Assembly (NCBI RefSeq): GCF_014467075.1
Contig: NZ_AP023027.1
Coordinates: 85,001 to 149,000 of the forward strand
Reading direction: 5' to 3'
Source of the DNA: Anaerostipes caccae L1-92
GTDB lineage: Bacteria; Bacillota; Clostridia; Lachnospirales; Lachnospiraceae
DNA length: 64,000 bases
The notes under the pieces were generated by a model. It was not told the DNA's origin. It ran no database searches and was given only the letters and a program-made list of their open reading frames with translations. Positions 27,776 to 36,872 of this stretch are shown here, piece after piece (the stretch's first letter is position 1; the number at the start of each line of letters is the position of its first letter). Made by a program: the position numbers and the translations under genes.

Positions 27776-28450
27776 ATGAAACTATTATTGGATACAGCAA
27801 ATGTAACAGAAATTAAAGAAGCGGCAGGGTATTATCCTATCTGTGGAGTGACAACGAATCCATCGATCATCTCCAGAGAAGAATCAGATTTTTTTGAGAC
27901 TTTAAAAAAAATCAGAAGCATTATAGGAGAAGATCAGATGCTGCATGCCCAGGTAACGGCTCATAAGGCAGAAGGTATGATAGAGGAAGCAAAGCGGATG
28001 AAGGATGAGCTGGGTAAAAATTTCTATGTGAAAATTCCAGCAACAAAAGAAGGAATAAAAGCGATTATGGAATTAAAATCCAGAGAATTTCAAGTGACAG
28101 CGACAGCGGTTGTGTCGGCTAAGCAGGGACTCATAGCGGCTATGGCAGGTGCAGACTTTGTGGCCCCTTATGTAAATAGGATTGATCATCATGGGGGAGA
28201 TGGGATCAAAACGGCTGCAGATCTGACAAAGGTCTTCAGGGAACATCATCTATCTGCCAAAATATTGGCTGCGTCTTTTAAAAATACGAAGCAGGTTTTT
28301 GATAATGCTTTGAGCGGAAGCTACAGTGCTACCGTACCTCTTCAGATTATGGAAGATATGTTAAAACATCCGCTGACGGATACAAGTCTGGAGACATTTG
28401 ATTCTGACTGGAAGGCAGCCTATGGAGAAAAACACATTACAGATTTTTAG
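27776..28450 (+). CDS. fructose-6-phosphate aldolase / transaldolase-family protein
   Basis: 224 residues, short class I aldolase of the TalC/FSA type. MKLLLDTANVTEIKEA at the start, [10 protein letters not shown] at about 24, and the Schiff-base lysine in FYVKIPAT at about 85. Members cleave fructose 6-phosphate to dihydroxyacetone and glyceraldehyde 3-phosphate, or act as transaldolases; sequence alone does not separate the two. An AAAGGAGG site precedes the start. Followed by an SDR and by a truncated copy of the same family. Confidence 0.88.
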   Translation: MKLLLDTANVTEIKEAAGYYPICGVTTNPSIISREESDFFETLKKIRSIIGEDQMLHAQVTAHKAEGMIEEAKRMKDELGKNFYVKIPATKEGIKAIMELKSREFQVTATAVVSAKQGLIAAMAGADFVAPYVNRIDHHGGDGIKTAADLTKVFREHHLSAKILAASFKNTKQVFDNALSGSYSATVPLQIMEDMLKHPLTDTSLETFDSDWKAAYGEKHITDF

Positions 28451-28475
28451 TAATTGAGAAGGAAGGAGAAAAACC

Positions 28476-29252
28476 ATGAGACTGAAAGGGAAGACAGCCG
28501 CAGTTACTGGAGCGGGGAGCGGAATTGGAAAAGCATGCGCTTTAAGGCTGGCACAAGAAGGAGCTAATGTGCTGGCCATTGATCTGGACGGAGCATCAGC
28601 GGAGAAGACGGCAGAACAAATCCGGAAAGCAGGAGGCAGGGCAGATGCGGCGGCGGCAGATATATCAGAGAAAGAAGCAGTCATGGCAGTAGCGGAGAAA
28701 GCGGCAAAATGTTTCAGGTCCTTGGATATCTGGGTCAACTGTGCGGGTATTTCCGTAATCCAGCCATTTTTGGCAGAAGACAGTGAACAGGTGTGGGATC
28801 AAACAATGAGGGTTAATTTAAAAGGTACATTTCTGTGCTGTCAGGCAGCGGTAAAAGGAATGCTGGGGCATGGAGGAAGTATTATTAATTTTTCTTCACA
28901 GTCGGGAAAAAAAGGAACAAATCAATACGCGGCATACTGTGCAAGCAAATTTGGTATCCGGGGGCTCACTCAGTCGATAGCAGCAGAGTTTGCAGAGGAA
29001 AATATACGGGTTAATTGTATCTGTCCCGGTGTTATCCTGACTCCTATGTGGGATAAACAGGTCAACGATTATGCTAAAAAGAAGCATATAACACCGGAAG
29101 AAGTAATGCCGAGATTCAAGGAAAACATTCCCCTCGGAAGACTTTGTACTTACCAGGATGTTACCAATCTGGTCTTGTTTCTTGCATCGAAAGATTCTGA
29201 ATATATGACCGGGCAGTCTTTAAATCTGACCGGAGGAGCATGTACCTATTAA
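28476..29252 (+). CDS. short-chain dehydrogenase/reductase
   Basis: 258 residues, classical SDR. Cofactor motif TGAGSGIGKA at about 12-21, an acidic residue after strand 2 (AIDLDG) suggesting NAD preference, NCAGIS at about 87, the catalytic Ser (NFSSQSG) and Y-x-x-x-K (YAAYCASKFG) at about 150. Because it follows an F6P-aldolase-like gene it could be a hexitol- or ketose-phosphate dehydrogenase that yields the aldolase substrate; this is inference. Confidence 0.88.
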   Translation: MRLKGKTAAVTGAGSGIGKACALRLAQEGANVLAIDLDGASAEKTAEQIRKAGGRADAAAADISEKEAVMAVAEKAAKCFRSLDIWVNCAGISVIQPFLAEDSEQVWDQTMRVNLKGTFLCCQAAVKGMLGHGGSIINFSSQSGKKGTNQYAAYCASKFGIRGLTQSIAAEFAEENIRVNCICPGVILTPMWDKQVNDYAKKKHITPEEVMPRFKENIPLGRLCTYQDVTNLVLFLASKDSEYMTGQSLNLTGGACTY

Positions 29253-29267
29253 TAAGGAGGAAAAACA

Positions 29268-29417
29268 ATGAGATTTTTTTTAGATACTGCAAATGTTGAT
29301 GAGATCAGAGAGGCAAATGAGATGGGGATTATCTGTGGAGTGACCACCAATCCTTCCATTATTTCCAAAGAAGGAAGAGATTTTAAAGAAGATTATAGAG
29401 TAGCATTTGTAGAATAA
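29268..29417 (+). pseudogene. N-terminal fragment of a second transaldolase/FSA gene
   Basis: 49 codons, with a full AAGGAGG ribosome site. The product starts [17 protein letters not shown] and continues through [11 protein letters not shown], colinear with the first 40 residues of the gene at 27776, then ends in an unrelated short tail and stop. The remaining 170 or so residues, including the Schiff-base lysine, are absent. It is a truncated duplicate, not a functional aldolase. Confidence 0.85.
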
Positions 29418-29470
29418 TTTTGCTTCCTTAGGTTCTGCAGTGTTAACATAGTAGCAGGAGGTAAAATCTT

Positions 29471-30208
29471 ATGATAATTCGTTTAGAAGAAGATCAGTGG
29501 AAGACACTTACGGATGCCGAAAAATCTGTAATTACATATATTAACAACAATGAAGAACTGATACCGGAAAAGTCCATTAGCGAGATGGCAGAAGAAAGCT
29601 ATACATCTCCCGCTACAGTCTCCCGGACTATAAGAAAGAGCGGGTTTGACGGCATCTCAGAACTGCGTTATAGAATTTCTGCTAGGAATGAATTTAATCA
29701 GGAGGCAATGATAGTGAATGCCATTTTTCAAAAATCTATGCTGGAATGTCAAAAGACTATTGAAAATCTGAAAGTACCAACGATTCTTGAAGTGGTAAAA
29801 AGAATTAAAAGAGCAAAGAAGATTTATCTCCTGGCAAGGGGAGCTACAGTCCTGGTAGCGGAAGAGTTTGAAATGCAGCTTCAGCTGCTGGGATATAATG
29901 TCTGGATCATGCGGGATTCCGAACATATGAAAAGATCCAATCTAATCTTTAAAGAGGATGATCTGGTTATAATTTTCACGGTAAAGAACAGTACGCCTGA
30001 GTTAGGAATGGCGGCTAAGTTTGCCAAAGAAAACAAAGCCTATGTGGTAAGCTGTACATGTCTTCCAAGATCAGAGTTAAATCAATATTCAGATGTGTAT
30101 GTAGTAGGATATACGAAGTATGATTATGCTATTAAGGAATTTCTTGTTACTTCCAGGTTGCCGCTGCAGATTATATCAAGGACAATCATAGAGTATCTGA
30201 CATTATAG
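29471..30208 (+). CDS. RpiR-family regulator with SIS domain, second paralogue
   Basis: 245 residues. HTH_6 domain with SISEMAEESYTSPATVSRTIRKS, then an SIS domain with LLARGATVLVAEEFEMQLQLLGY and TVKNSTPELG. Same length and architecture as the regulator at 22529-23266. It has an AGGAGG site 11 nt before the ATG. Being in line with the aldolase-SDR genes, it is the likely local regulator. Followed by a terminator. Confidence 0.9.
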   Translation: MIIRLEEDQWKTLTDAEKSVITYINNNEELIPEKSISEMAEESYTSPATVSRTIRKSGFDGISELRYRISARNEFNQEAMIVNAIFQKSMLECQKTIENLKVPTILEVVKRIKRAKKIYLLARGATVLVAEEFEMQLQLLGYNVWIMRDSEHMKRSNLIFKEDDLVIIFTVKNSTPELGMAAKFAKENKAYVVSCTCLPRSELNQYSDVYVVGYTKYDYAIKEFLVTSRLPLQIISRTIIEYLTL

Positions 30209-30579
30209 AGAAAGAGAGAAAAGTTTTGTAGCTTTTCTCTCTTTCTTGTTCCGGAAGCAGCTTCCGCATTCATCAGCAAGGATGCGGTTGTCAAGGTTAA
30301 GCTGACCATAAATAAAATGATCGGTATATATGCAAGCAAAACCAACCAACCTGAATGGTCTACGTCATGCAGACGGCGTACATTCAATGACAGTCCGGGG
30401 ATAAAAGTGATCAGTGACCACAACGAGTTAACAGCGTTTGTATCTAACATCCTTGCAAGAAAACCAACAACGATTGATACAATAAACTGTCCCAGGATTG
30501 CCCACCAGAAATTAGAACGGGATGTCCTTCCTTTAAAATCGAAATAGCGTTTCCAATACGCTTTATAAGCGTTTATCAT
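30124..30579 (-). CDS. DUF805 membrane protein with aberrant C-terminus
   Basis: 151 codons. The N-terminal two thirds is a normal DUF805 protein: YFDFKGRTSRSNFWW at about 12-26, three membrane helices, and LNVRRLHDVDHSGW at about 64-77. After residue 110 or so the family-typical NxYGPxP end is missing. Instead the frame runs through the terminator and 85 nt into the convergent RpiR gene. The real gene has probably lost its 3' end near 30250-30270. The function of the family is unknown. GGAGGATTTAACT precedes the start. Confidence 0.65.
   Translation of the reverse strand: MINAYKAYWKRYFDFKGRTSRSNFWWAILGQFIVSIVVGFLARMLDTNAVNSLWSLITFIPGLSLNVRRLHDVDHSGWLVLLAYIPIILFMVSLTLTTASLLMNAEAASGTRKREKLQNFSLFLYNVRYSMIVLDIICSGNLEVTRNSLIA
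30210..30250 (+). terminator. terminator after the second RpiR gene
   Basis: GAAAGAGAGAAAAG pairs with CTTTTCTCTCTTTC around an 8-nt loop, then TTGTT. It lies inside the reading frame of the convergent DUF805 gene, which points to truncation of the latter. Confidence 0.85.
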
Positions 30580-30671
30580 AGTTAAATCCTCCTCTTTTTC
30601 TTTTGTGTAATAAATGATGAAATTTTCCTTTCCTGAAATATTATAGAGATAAACCTCATTAATTTCAAGCT

Positions 30672-31673
30672 TTATTGGGACCGGCGGTATTTCAGAGGGC
30701 TTACACCATAATAACTTTTAAACTTCTTAGAAAAGTTTCCGCTGTACCGGTAGCCTGTTCTTTTTGCGATCTGACTGACAGAAAGATCTGTGGCAGAGAG
30801 AAGGCCGGCCGCCATTGCCATTCTCAGGCTGCTTGTATATTCCCCGATGGTCATATGATAATGCTTCGCAAAACCAGCCTTCAGCTTTTGCTGGTTTAAA
30901 AACACCTTCTTGCTCAGTTCTTCAATGGTAGGAGGATGAACTGCCTGCTCCGTCAAAATATCGTGGGCCTTCTGAATGGCCTGTATATCTGAGACCGTAA
31001 GCCTGAAGCTGCGGTTTTTTCCAATTTGTATCAACCCAAAATCAAGCTGGTGCTGAAACATATTATCCTTAGGCTTTTTGACTTCCTCTGTCAGAAGTGC
31101 AAGACATTCCAGGATCTTGCTCTCCAGAAAAAGAGGAGACAGACGGCCGGAGACAGACAGGCTGTTGAGCTGGTGGATAACGGAAATGACAGTATGGGGC
31201 AGATAGCGGTAAGTATGATTTTGTTTAAAGTCACTCAGGGAAAGGGAATCAGGGAAAGTCACGGAAACAATCTCGTCCAAAAAGGCTTTGTGGACGGTTA
31301 TCTCTGTCCCGTGAAAATGCTGCCCCTGATGCCAGGCCTGTTTTCCTTTCAGATTTTTTTCTGCCACAAAAAAAGAAGAAGGAGTAAAGGATGATACCTG
31401 CTGATTTTTCAGCTGGAACTTTGTACTTCCCTTATATACGGTTCCAAACCTCAAAAGAGATTCCGGATTGTCAAACTGGATCTGAAAATCCTTAGGTATC
31501 GTATAATCTGCGATTCCAAGCTCATAATAACCAGGACGGGAATAAAATAAAAAATACCCGCTTTCCGGTGCAGATACATTTTGATATAAAGTACAGTGTC
31601 CCTGGGAGGACGGCTGAAATGAAAGCTGGTACAGCACTTCCTCCCGGAAAGCTTTACTGGAGGTTATGGTCAT
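30672..31673 (-). CDS. AraC-family transcriptional regulator
   Basis: 333 residues. The C-terminal double HTH is clear: IEELSKKVFLNQQKLKAGFAKHY (about 250), then SVSQIAKRTGYRYSGNFSKKFKSYYGVSP (about 300). The N-terminal 220 residues are a sensor region without a clear motif. It is divergent from the iron/siderophore-type ABC operon. This layout is common for AraC activators that sense the ferric ligand (YbtA/Btr-like); ligand sensing is inferred. Confidence 0.88.
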   Translation of the reverse strand: MTITSSKAFREEVLYQLSFQPSSQGHCTLYQNVSAPESGYFLFYSRPGYYELGIADYTIPKDFQIQFDNPESLLRFGTVYKGSTKFQLKNQQVSSFTPSSFFVAEKNLKGKQAWHQGQHFHGTEITVHKAFLDEIVSVTFPDSLSLSDFKQNHTYRYLPHTVISVIHQLNSLSVSGRLSPLFLESKILECLALLTEEVKKPKDNMFQHQLDFGLIQIGKNRSFRLTVSDIQAIQKAHDILTEQAVHPPTIEELSKKVFLNQQKLKAGFAKHYHMTIGEYTSSLRMAMAAGLLSATDLSVSQIAKRTGYRYSGNFSKKFKSYYGVSPLKYRRSQ

Positions 31674-31746
31674 TTCATGGATTCCTTTCTGAGTTATTTT
31701 ATTGAGTGTCAGATTTATTCAAATGGATGAATAAAATAAAAATCAA

Positions 31747-31775
31747 TTGAAAAGCGGGTCGGGGTTAGGTACAAT
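31747..31775 (+). promoter_or_regulatory. promoter of the ABC uptake operon
   Basis: TTGAAA (31747-31752), 17-nt spacer, TACAAT (31770-31775). Two GTTAGGT copies (31764-31770 and 31789-31795), 25 nt apart, overlap and follow the -10; they could be AraC half-sites. Confidence 0.75.
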
Positions 31776-31788
31776 ACGTTGCGAGGTC

Positions 31789-31806
31789 GTTAGGTGAAAC
31801 TAACTA
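31789..31806 (+). promoter_or_regulatory. possible metal-repressor operator
   Basis: GTTAGGTGAAACTAACTAA begins at 31789: GTTAG and CTAAC form an inverted repeat just downstream of the expected start of transcription. It resembles DtxR/IdeR-type boxes (TTAGGTTAG-CTAACCTAA), but spacing is off by one. Iron repression is plausible for this operon. Confidence 0.4.
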
Positions 31807-31840
31807 AAGATAGTATACAGGAAGAAAGGATAAAAGTACA

Positions 31841-32803
31841 ATGAGAACGCAAAAATTAAAGTTCATTACAGTCATTTTAGTTCTGGCAGCCCTGGCAGCA
31901 TTGCTGGCGGGATGCTCAGGAAAAAAAGATCAGACAGATAAAAAAGAGGATTCAAAAACCATCACTGTGACAGATGCCAAAGGAAAGGTTGAAATACCTG
32001 CAGATCCAAAGAGAATCGTTGATATCAGCGGAAACAGTGATATCCTCTCTATCCTCGGTTATTCTGTAGTCGGAACCGCCAACTCAGATGCGTATGACTA
32101 TACAAAGTTTCCGTCTTATTTAGAAAAGAAGCTATCCGGGGCTGAGATCCTGGGCTACAGTATGCAGGACAAAATGGACGTTGAGAAGATTCTTGCGTTA
32201 AAGCCTGACCTGATTATTATTTCCTCAGTACAGGAAAAAATGTATCAGCAGCTTTCCAAAGCGGCTCCTACAGTAATGCTGAAGCTGGCTCAGACAGACT
32301 GGAAAGAAGATGTGCTCAAGGTAGCCGATATCATGCAGAAAAAAGAGAAAGCCGAAGCATGGCTTGCAGACTATAAGAAAAAGGCCCGGGAAAAGGGAAA
32401 AGAAATCAAAAAATCCTACGGAAAGAATAAAAGCTACCTTTCCATCCTTGCCAGTGGAGGCCAGATCTTTGTGTATGACAAGGCCGGGATAGGAAGTATT
32501 TTATATGAAGATATGGGATTAAAAAGACCGAAAGGACTGCCGGAGCAGAAGGATATCAGCCTTCCGGTAGTATCATATGAAGGGCTGGCGTCCATTGAGG
32601 CAGATTATATTCTTGCCATAGGAACCAAAGATGATATGGCAGCGTTAAAGAAAAACTCTGTGTGGAAAGAACTTCCTGCCGTGAAGAAGGGACATGTGGC
32701 AGAGCTTCCCGCAAGCCCTTACTTTAATCAGGGATACAGTTCCATCGGGCGTCTCTCATTTTTGGATGAAGTGAATGGTTTAATGGAGAAGATGAATGAG
32801 TAA
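31841..32803 (+). CDS. iron-complex/siderophore ABC transporter substrate-binding lipoprotein
   Basis: 320 residues. Signal peptide with lipobox LLAGCS at about 22-27, then a two-lobed class III binding protein. VEIPADPKRIVDISG at about 48 opens the first lobe, and LKPDLIIISS at about 122 is typical of ferric-siderophore, haem or cobalamin binders. It overlaps the first permease by 8 nt. The ligand is not identifiable from the sequence; iron complexes are favoured by the AraC partner. Confidence 0.88.
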   Translation: MRTQKLKFITVILVLAALAALLAGCSGKKDQTDKKEDSKTITVTDAKGKVEIPADPKRIVDISGNSDILSILGYSVVGTANSDAYDYTKFPSYLEKKLSGAEILGYSMQDKMDVEKILALKPDLIIISSVQEKMYQQLSKAAPTVMLKLAQTDWKEDVLKVADIMQKKEKAEAWLADYKKKAREKGKEIKKSYGKNKSYLSILASGGQIFVYDKAGIGSILYEDMGLKRPKGLPEQKDISLPVVSYEGLASIEADYILAIGTKDDMAALKKNSVWKELPAVKKGHVAELPASPYFNQGYSSIGRLSFLDEVNGLMEKMNE

Positions 32804-33779
32804 AAGGGTTTCTGTGTTTGCCGCAGTTTCCGTTATCCTTTTGATAACTGGAGTGCTGCTGGCTGTTTCCCTTGGAGCAAAGAGGCTGCCGTTTGAAACG
32901 GTGGCCTCGGCGCTCTTTAAAGGAGGGGATTCACTGGATATAAAATTGATCAGGGAAGTCAGGCTGCCTAGGGCCATCGCCGCTGTTTTGACAGGAGGGA
33001 TGCTTGCCAGTGCGGGCGCTGTGATGCAGGGAGTGACCAGGAATCCTCTGGCCGAGCCGTCCATCATGGGAATGACGCAGGGGGCGTCCCTGGCTGTGGC
33101 AGCTGCAAGTGTAATACCGGCAGTATCCGGTCTTTTTGGTTTGACAGCATCGGCCCTCATAGGTGCTTTTCTTGGCGGGATTCTTGTGCTTGGATTTTGC
33201 CTGCGAACGACAAATTTAAGTGTCTCAAGGCTTCTGCTGGCGGGGACAGCCCTGGGAACTTTTTTTCTATCGTTATCCTCCCTGATCGGGATTCTGGGAA
33301 ATCGTTCACAGGAGCTTGCGTTTTGGGTAGCGGGAGGATTTAAGTCTATCACATGGGGTCATGTGTGGCTTTTACTATTTGCAGGAGGGATTTCTTTGAT
33401 TCTGTTTTTCTTTCTGGCAGGCAGCATTAACATCCTGAGCCTTGGAGATGAGGCGGCCACAGGACTGGGTGTCCGTCCTGAAAGGATCAGGCTTTGGTCG
33501 ATTCTTCTGCTGATTCCGGTTTGTGCCGTCTGTGTGGCCAGCGCAGGAAATATCGCCTTTGTTGGATTGGTCATTCCCCACATGATAAGAAAGATATTCG
33601 ACAATGACTACAGAAGAATGATACCGTTGTCTTTCTTAGGCGGAAGTGTGCTGATGGTATGGGCGGACCTGGCCGCGCGTCTGGCAAACCAGCCATATGA
33701 GACTCCGGTAGGGCTGTTTACCTCTATATTAGGTGTGCCAGTATTTCTGTGGCTGATTAGAAAGGAGCAAAGCAGATGA
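32796..33779 (+). CDS. FecCD-family ABC permease
   Basis: 327 residues, about nine to ten membrane helices. It has the family hallmarks LPRAIAAVLTGGMLASAGAVMQGVTRNPLAEP (about 48-79) and the ATPase-coupling region LGDEAATGLGVRPER (about 213-227), plus AGNIAFVGLVIPHM. It forms a heterodimer with the next gene product. 4-nt overlap with the next gene. Confidence 0.92.
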   Translation: MSKRVSVFAAVSVILLITGVLLAVSLGAKRLPFETVASALFKGGDSLDIKLIREVRLPRAIAAVLTGGMLASAGAVMQGVTRNPLAEPSIMGMTQGASLAVAAASVIPAVSGLFGLTASALIGAFLGGILVLGFCLRTTNLSVSRLLLAGTALGTFFLSLSSLIGILGNRSQELAFWVAGGFKSITWGHVWLLLFAGGISLILFFFLAGSINILSLGDEAATGLGVRPERIRLWSILLLIPVCAVCVASAGNIAFVGLVIPHMIRKIFDNDYRRMIPLSFLGGSVLMVWADLAARLANQPYETPVGLFTSILGVPVFLWLIRKEQSR

Positions 33780-34783
33780 AAAAAAGGCAGCGTACAGTAG
33801 TGGCCCTGGTGGTGTTCTTGTTTCTGGTCGTGTTTGTGGGAGCCTTAATGTATGGAAGCTACTCCATGACGGCAAAAGATGTTGTAATGACGCTTTTCGG
33901 CAAAGGGGACGGCATGCAGAATATCGCTGTACTTGATCTGCGGCTCCCAAGAGCAGTGACAGCGGTTCTAACCGGAGCTGCATTATCTGTCTCAGGCTGT
34001 ATTTTGCAGAGTGTCACCAAAAATGATCTTGCAGAGCCCGGGATCATCGGTATCAATGCAGGCGCGGCACTAGCGGTTGTGCTTTTGATTTCTGTAAAGA
34101 GCACCAGCTATTATACGGCACTGGGCTTTGGCACTGTTCTGCTCATGCCCATAGCGGCAGCGGCTGGTGCTTTTATAAGCTTTCTGTGTATTTATCTTCT
34201 GGCCAGGGATAATGGGAGTGTGAGGCCTGTAAAAATGATCTTGGCAGGTATTGGTGTCAACACAGGAATCAATGCCCTGATCACTCTTTATCAGCTGAAC
34301 ATGTCAAAAGGAGACTATAATCAGGCTCTGGCATGGATTGGCGGCAGCCTGTGGGGCAGCAGCTGGATGTATGTTGCCATGACTGCGCCCATTATCATTG
34401 TGCTGATCCTCATTGTCTTTTACAAAAACAGAACGCTGGATGTGATGGATCTGGGTGATGAGCTGGCTATGGGATTAGGGGTTCAAGTGGAGAGAGAAAG
34501 AAAGATTTTCCTTGTTCTCGCAGTCTGTCTGGCTGCCTGTGCCACTTCTGTGGCCGGGAATATTGCATTTGCCGGACTGATCGGACCGCATTTAGCAAAA
34601 CGTCTCGTGGGGCCTGTGCACAAAAGACAGATTCCTGCGGCAGCATGTTTAAGCAGTATTTTAGTTTTGGGAGCGGATACACTTGCGAGGAATCTGTTTT
34701 CACCGCTGGAAATACCAGCGGGTATCATGATCTCCCTGATCGGAGTGCCATATTTTGTTTATCTCCTGATGAAAGAAAGGTAA
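33776..34783 (+). CDS. FecCD-family ABC permease, second subunit
   Basis: 335 residues. LRLPRAVTAVLTGAALSVSGCILQSVTKNDLAEP at about 52-85, LGDELAMGLGVQVER at about 222 and AGNIAFAGLIGPHL at about 258 are the permease motifs. Starts inside the stop of the first permease (ATGA overlap). Confidence 0.92.
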   Translation: MKKRQRTVVALVVFLFLVVFVGALMYGSYSMTAKDVVMTLFGKGDGMQNIAVLDLRLPRAVTAVLTGAALSVSGCILQSVTKNDLAEPGIIGINAGAALAVVLLISVKSTSYYTALGFGTVLLMPIAAAAGAFISFLCIYLLARDNGSVRPVKMILAGIGVNTGINALITLYQLNMSKGDYNQALAWIGGSLWGSSWMYVAMTAPIIIVLILIVFYKNRTLDVMDLGDELAMGLGVQVERERKIFLVLAVCLAACATSVAGNIAFAGLIGPHLAKRLVGPVHKRQIPAAACLSSILVLGADTLARNLFSPLEIPAGIMISLIGVPYFVYLLMKER

Positions 34784-34792
34784 GGGTGTAAA

Positions 34793-35581
34793 ATGGAACA
34801 ACAAAAGATTCAAGTGAGGGATATCACTGTCGCCTATGAGCAGACCATCGTCATACCAAAGCTGAATCTGAATATCCCTGGTGGGAAGATCACCATCGTA
34901 GTCGGCGGCAATGGATGCGGAAAGTCTACACTGATCAAATCTGTGGCCGGGATACTGAAGCCCAAAAAGGGCGAGATCTTTATCAATGGTACAGAGATCA
35001 AAAAACAGGCTCCCAGGGAGACCGCTAAACAGATGGCAGTTCTGCCCCAAAGCCCGCAGGTACCGGAGGGACTTTTAGTAAAGGAACTGGTGGCATACGG
35101 GCGGTTTCCTTACCAGAAACCTGTAGGCGGACTGACAGAACATGACCATCAGGTGATCCGATGGGCGATGGAGGCAACAGGCATCCTATCGCTGAAAGAC
35201 CGAAGGGCAGATTCTCTTTCAGGCGGACAGAGGCAGAGGGCCTGGATTGCCATGGCGCTCGCGCAGCAGACGGGAATTCTTGTACTGGATGAGCCAACCA
35301 CTTATCTGGATATGTCTCACCAGCTGGAAATACTCTCTCTATTAAAAGAATTAAACCAAAAGAACCAAACAACCATTGTCATGGTGATCCATGAAATCAA
35401 TCATGCATCCAGGTTTGCAGATCATATCATTGGAATGAAGGAGGGGCAGATGGTGTTTGAGGGAACACCTGCGGATGTGATAACAGAACAGAATTTAAAG
35501 ACACTTTATGGTATACGGGCTAAGCTTACACTCAGTGAGGACGGCACATATCCGGTTTGCACGGAGTATGAGCTGGAATGA
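34793..35581 (+). CDS. ABC transporter ATP-binding protein (FepC-type)
   Basis: 262 residues. Walker A GGNGCGKST at about 38, signature LSGGQRQRAW at about 142, Walker B ILVLDEPTTYLD at about 160, H-loop VIHEINHA. The YLDMSHQ D-loop is the FepC/FhuC/BtuD type. Overlaps the MFS gene by 4 nt. Confidence 0.94.
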   Translation: MEQQKIQVRDITVAYEQTIVIPKLNLNIPGGKITIVVGGNGCGKSTLIKSVAGILKPKKGEIFINGTEIKKQAPRETAKQMAVLPQSPQVPEGLLVKELVAYGRFPYQKPVGGLTEHDHQVIRWAMEATGILSLKDRRADSLSGGQRQRAWIAMALAQQTGILVLDEPTTYLDMSHQLEILSLLKELNQKNQTTIVMVIHEINHASRFADHIIGMKEGQMVFEGTPADVITEQNLKTLYGIRAKLTLSEDGTYPVCTEYELE

Positions 35582-36807
35582 GCATACGGGGGAATAAAGC
35601 AAATTTTGTTATCATAGCGGCGGGGCAGATGATCTCTCTGTTCGGCAGTGCCATCCAGCGGTTTTGTATGTCTCTCTATGTACTGGAGCTAACCGGGAGT
35701 CCAGGTATCTTTGCAACGATCCTTTCAATTTCTATGCTTCCATATGTTCTTCTCGCGCCGGTAGCTGGAAATATCACAGATTCCTTCAGCAAAAAGAAGA
35801 TCATGGTCTGTACAGACATCTTCAGCGGCATTGTTATAAGCTGTTATGCAGTTTTTTTATTTTCAGGACATGACCGGCCAGCTGTCATAGCTGTCACGAT
35901 GATCCTTTTGTCATCTGCGAGTACTGTGTATTCACCGGCGGTGACAGCCTCCATCCCTCTGTCTGTTTCAGCAAAACAGCTTTACCGGGCCAACGGCATT
36001 GTACAGCAGATCGGATCCGCTGCCAATTTTGCAGGACCCGTCATTGCGGGGATGCTGTATGGTTTTCTGGGGATTCGTTGGATCGTCGTTTTAAATGCAA
36101 TCAGCTTCTTTGCCTCAGCATTGATGGAAGGATTTCTGCATCTGCCGGAAAAAAAGAGCGGTTCCAAAAACAAGATCTCTTTTTTGAACAGTGTGAACGA
36201 AATGTATCAAGGGTTTTTGTACTTAAAAAAATGTCAAACGATCGTATTAAGGATTATTTTCTCATACGGTCTGTCCAACCTGTTCATTGTTCCGGTTTTC
36301 TCCGTAGCAGCACCGCATTTTGTAAAAAATGTGCTGGGTTTTTCTTCAGAAGTCTATGGATCTGTGGAGGGGATCACAGTGCTTGGGATGATCACGGGGG
36401 GAGTACTGATCGGTGTGTTTCCCAAGAGTTTTTCCATGGCTGTGATCCACAGAGTGCTTTACCTGATGCCGGTTTCCTTTCTTTTTATGTGTCTGACTGG
36501 ATTTGTGTCCCAAAGCCCGCTGATGAATCTATGTGCTTTTGGGGCAGGAGGCTTTGTTGTCATGCTTTCTCTTGGGCTGTCCAATGTGATTTCATTGACT
36601 TACATGCAGCAGGCAGTCCCCGGATCTATGATCGGAAAGACCAGTGCATTTTCAACGGCAGCGGCGACAGCCACGATACCTCCCGGACAGTTTTTGTTCG
36701 GACAGATATTAGAATCAGGGATTTCGGTTCCTGTGCTGTTTCTTTTTGTATCAGCGGCAAGCCTTGGGACTGCATATTTTGTGAAACAGGCAATAAAAAA
36801 GAATTAA
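35578..36807 (+). CDS. MFS transporter (MFS_3 / EntS-like)
   Basis: 409 residues, twelve predicted helices, with the A-motif-like segment GNITDSFSKKKIMVCTD at about 64-80. It belongs to the MFS group that contains macrolide and enterobactin exporters. ATGA overlap with the ATPase gene puts it in the same operon, so a role in exporting a siderophore or metallophore, or its degradation products, is possible. No biosynthesis genes are nearby. Function inferred from context only. Confidence 0.8.
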   Translation: MSIRGNKANFVIIAAGQMISLFGSAIQRFCMSLYVLELTGSPGIFATILSISMLPYVLLAPVAGNITDSFSKKKIMVCTDIFSGIVISCYAVFLFSGHDRPAVIAVTMILLSSASTVYSPAVTASIPLSVSAKQLYRANGIVQQIGSAANFAGPVIAGMLYGFLGIRWIVVLNAISFFASALMEGFLHLPEKKSGSKNKISFLNSVNEMYQGFLYLKKCQTIVLRIIFSYGLSNLFIVPVFSVAAPHFVKNVLGFSSEVYGSVEGITVLGMITGGVLIGVFPKSFSMAVIHRVLYLMPVSFLFMCLTGFVSQSPLMNLCAFGAGGFVVMLSLGLSNVISLTYMQQAVPGSMIGKTSAFSTAAATATIPPGQFLFGQILESGISVPVLFLFVSAASLGTAYFVKQAIKKN

Positions 36808-36825
36808 GAAATTTTAAAAAAGTTC

Positions 36826-36854
36826 TTGCATATTGTATTTAGTTTTGCTATACT
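36826..36854 (+). promoter_or_regulatory. promoter of tRNA-Gly
   Basis: TTGCAT (36826-36831), 17-nt spacer, TATACT (36849-36854), 18 nt before the tRNA. Confidence 0.75.
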
Positions 36855-36872
36855 ATTACTTGTCTGAAAGAT

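Noticed and set aside
36078..36842. Plus-strand frame of 254 codons overlapping the MFS transporter
   Set aside because: It is a shifted-frame shadow of the transporter: Cys/His/Ser-rich, no domain, no ribosome site.
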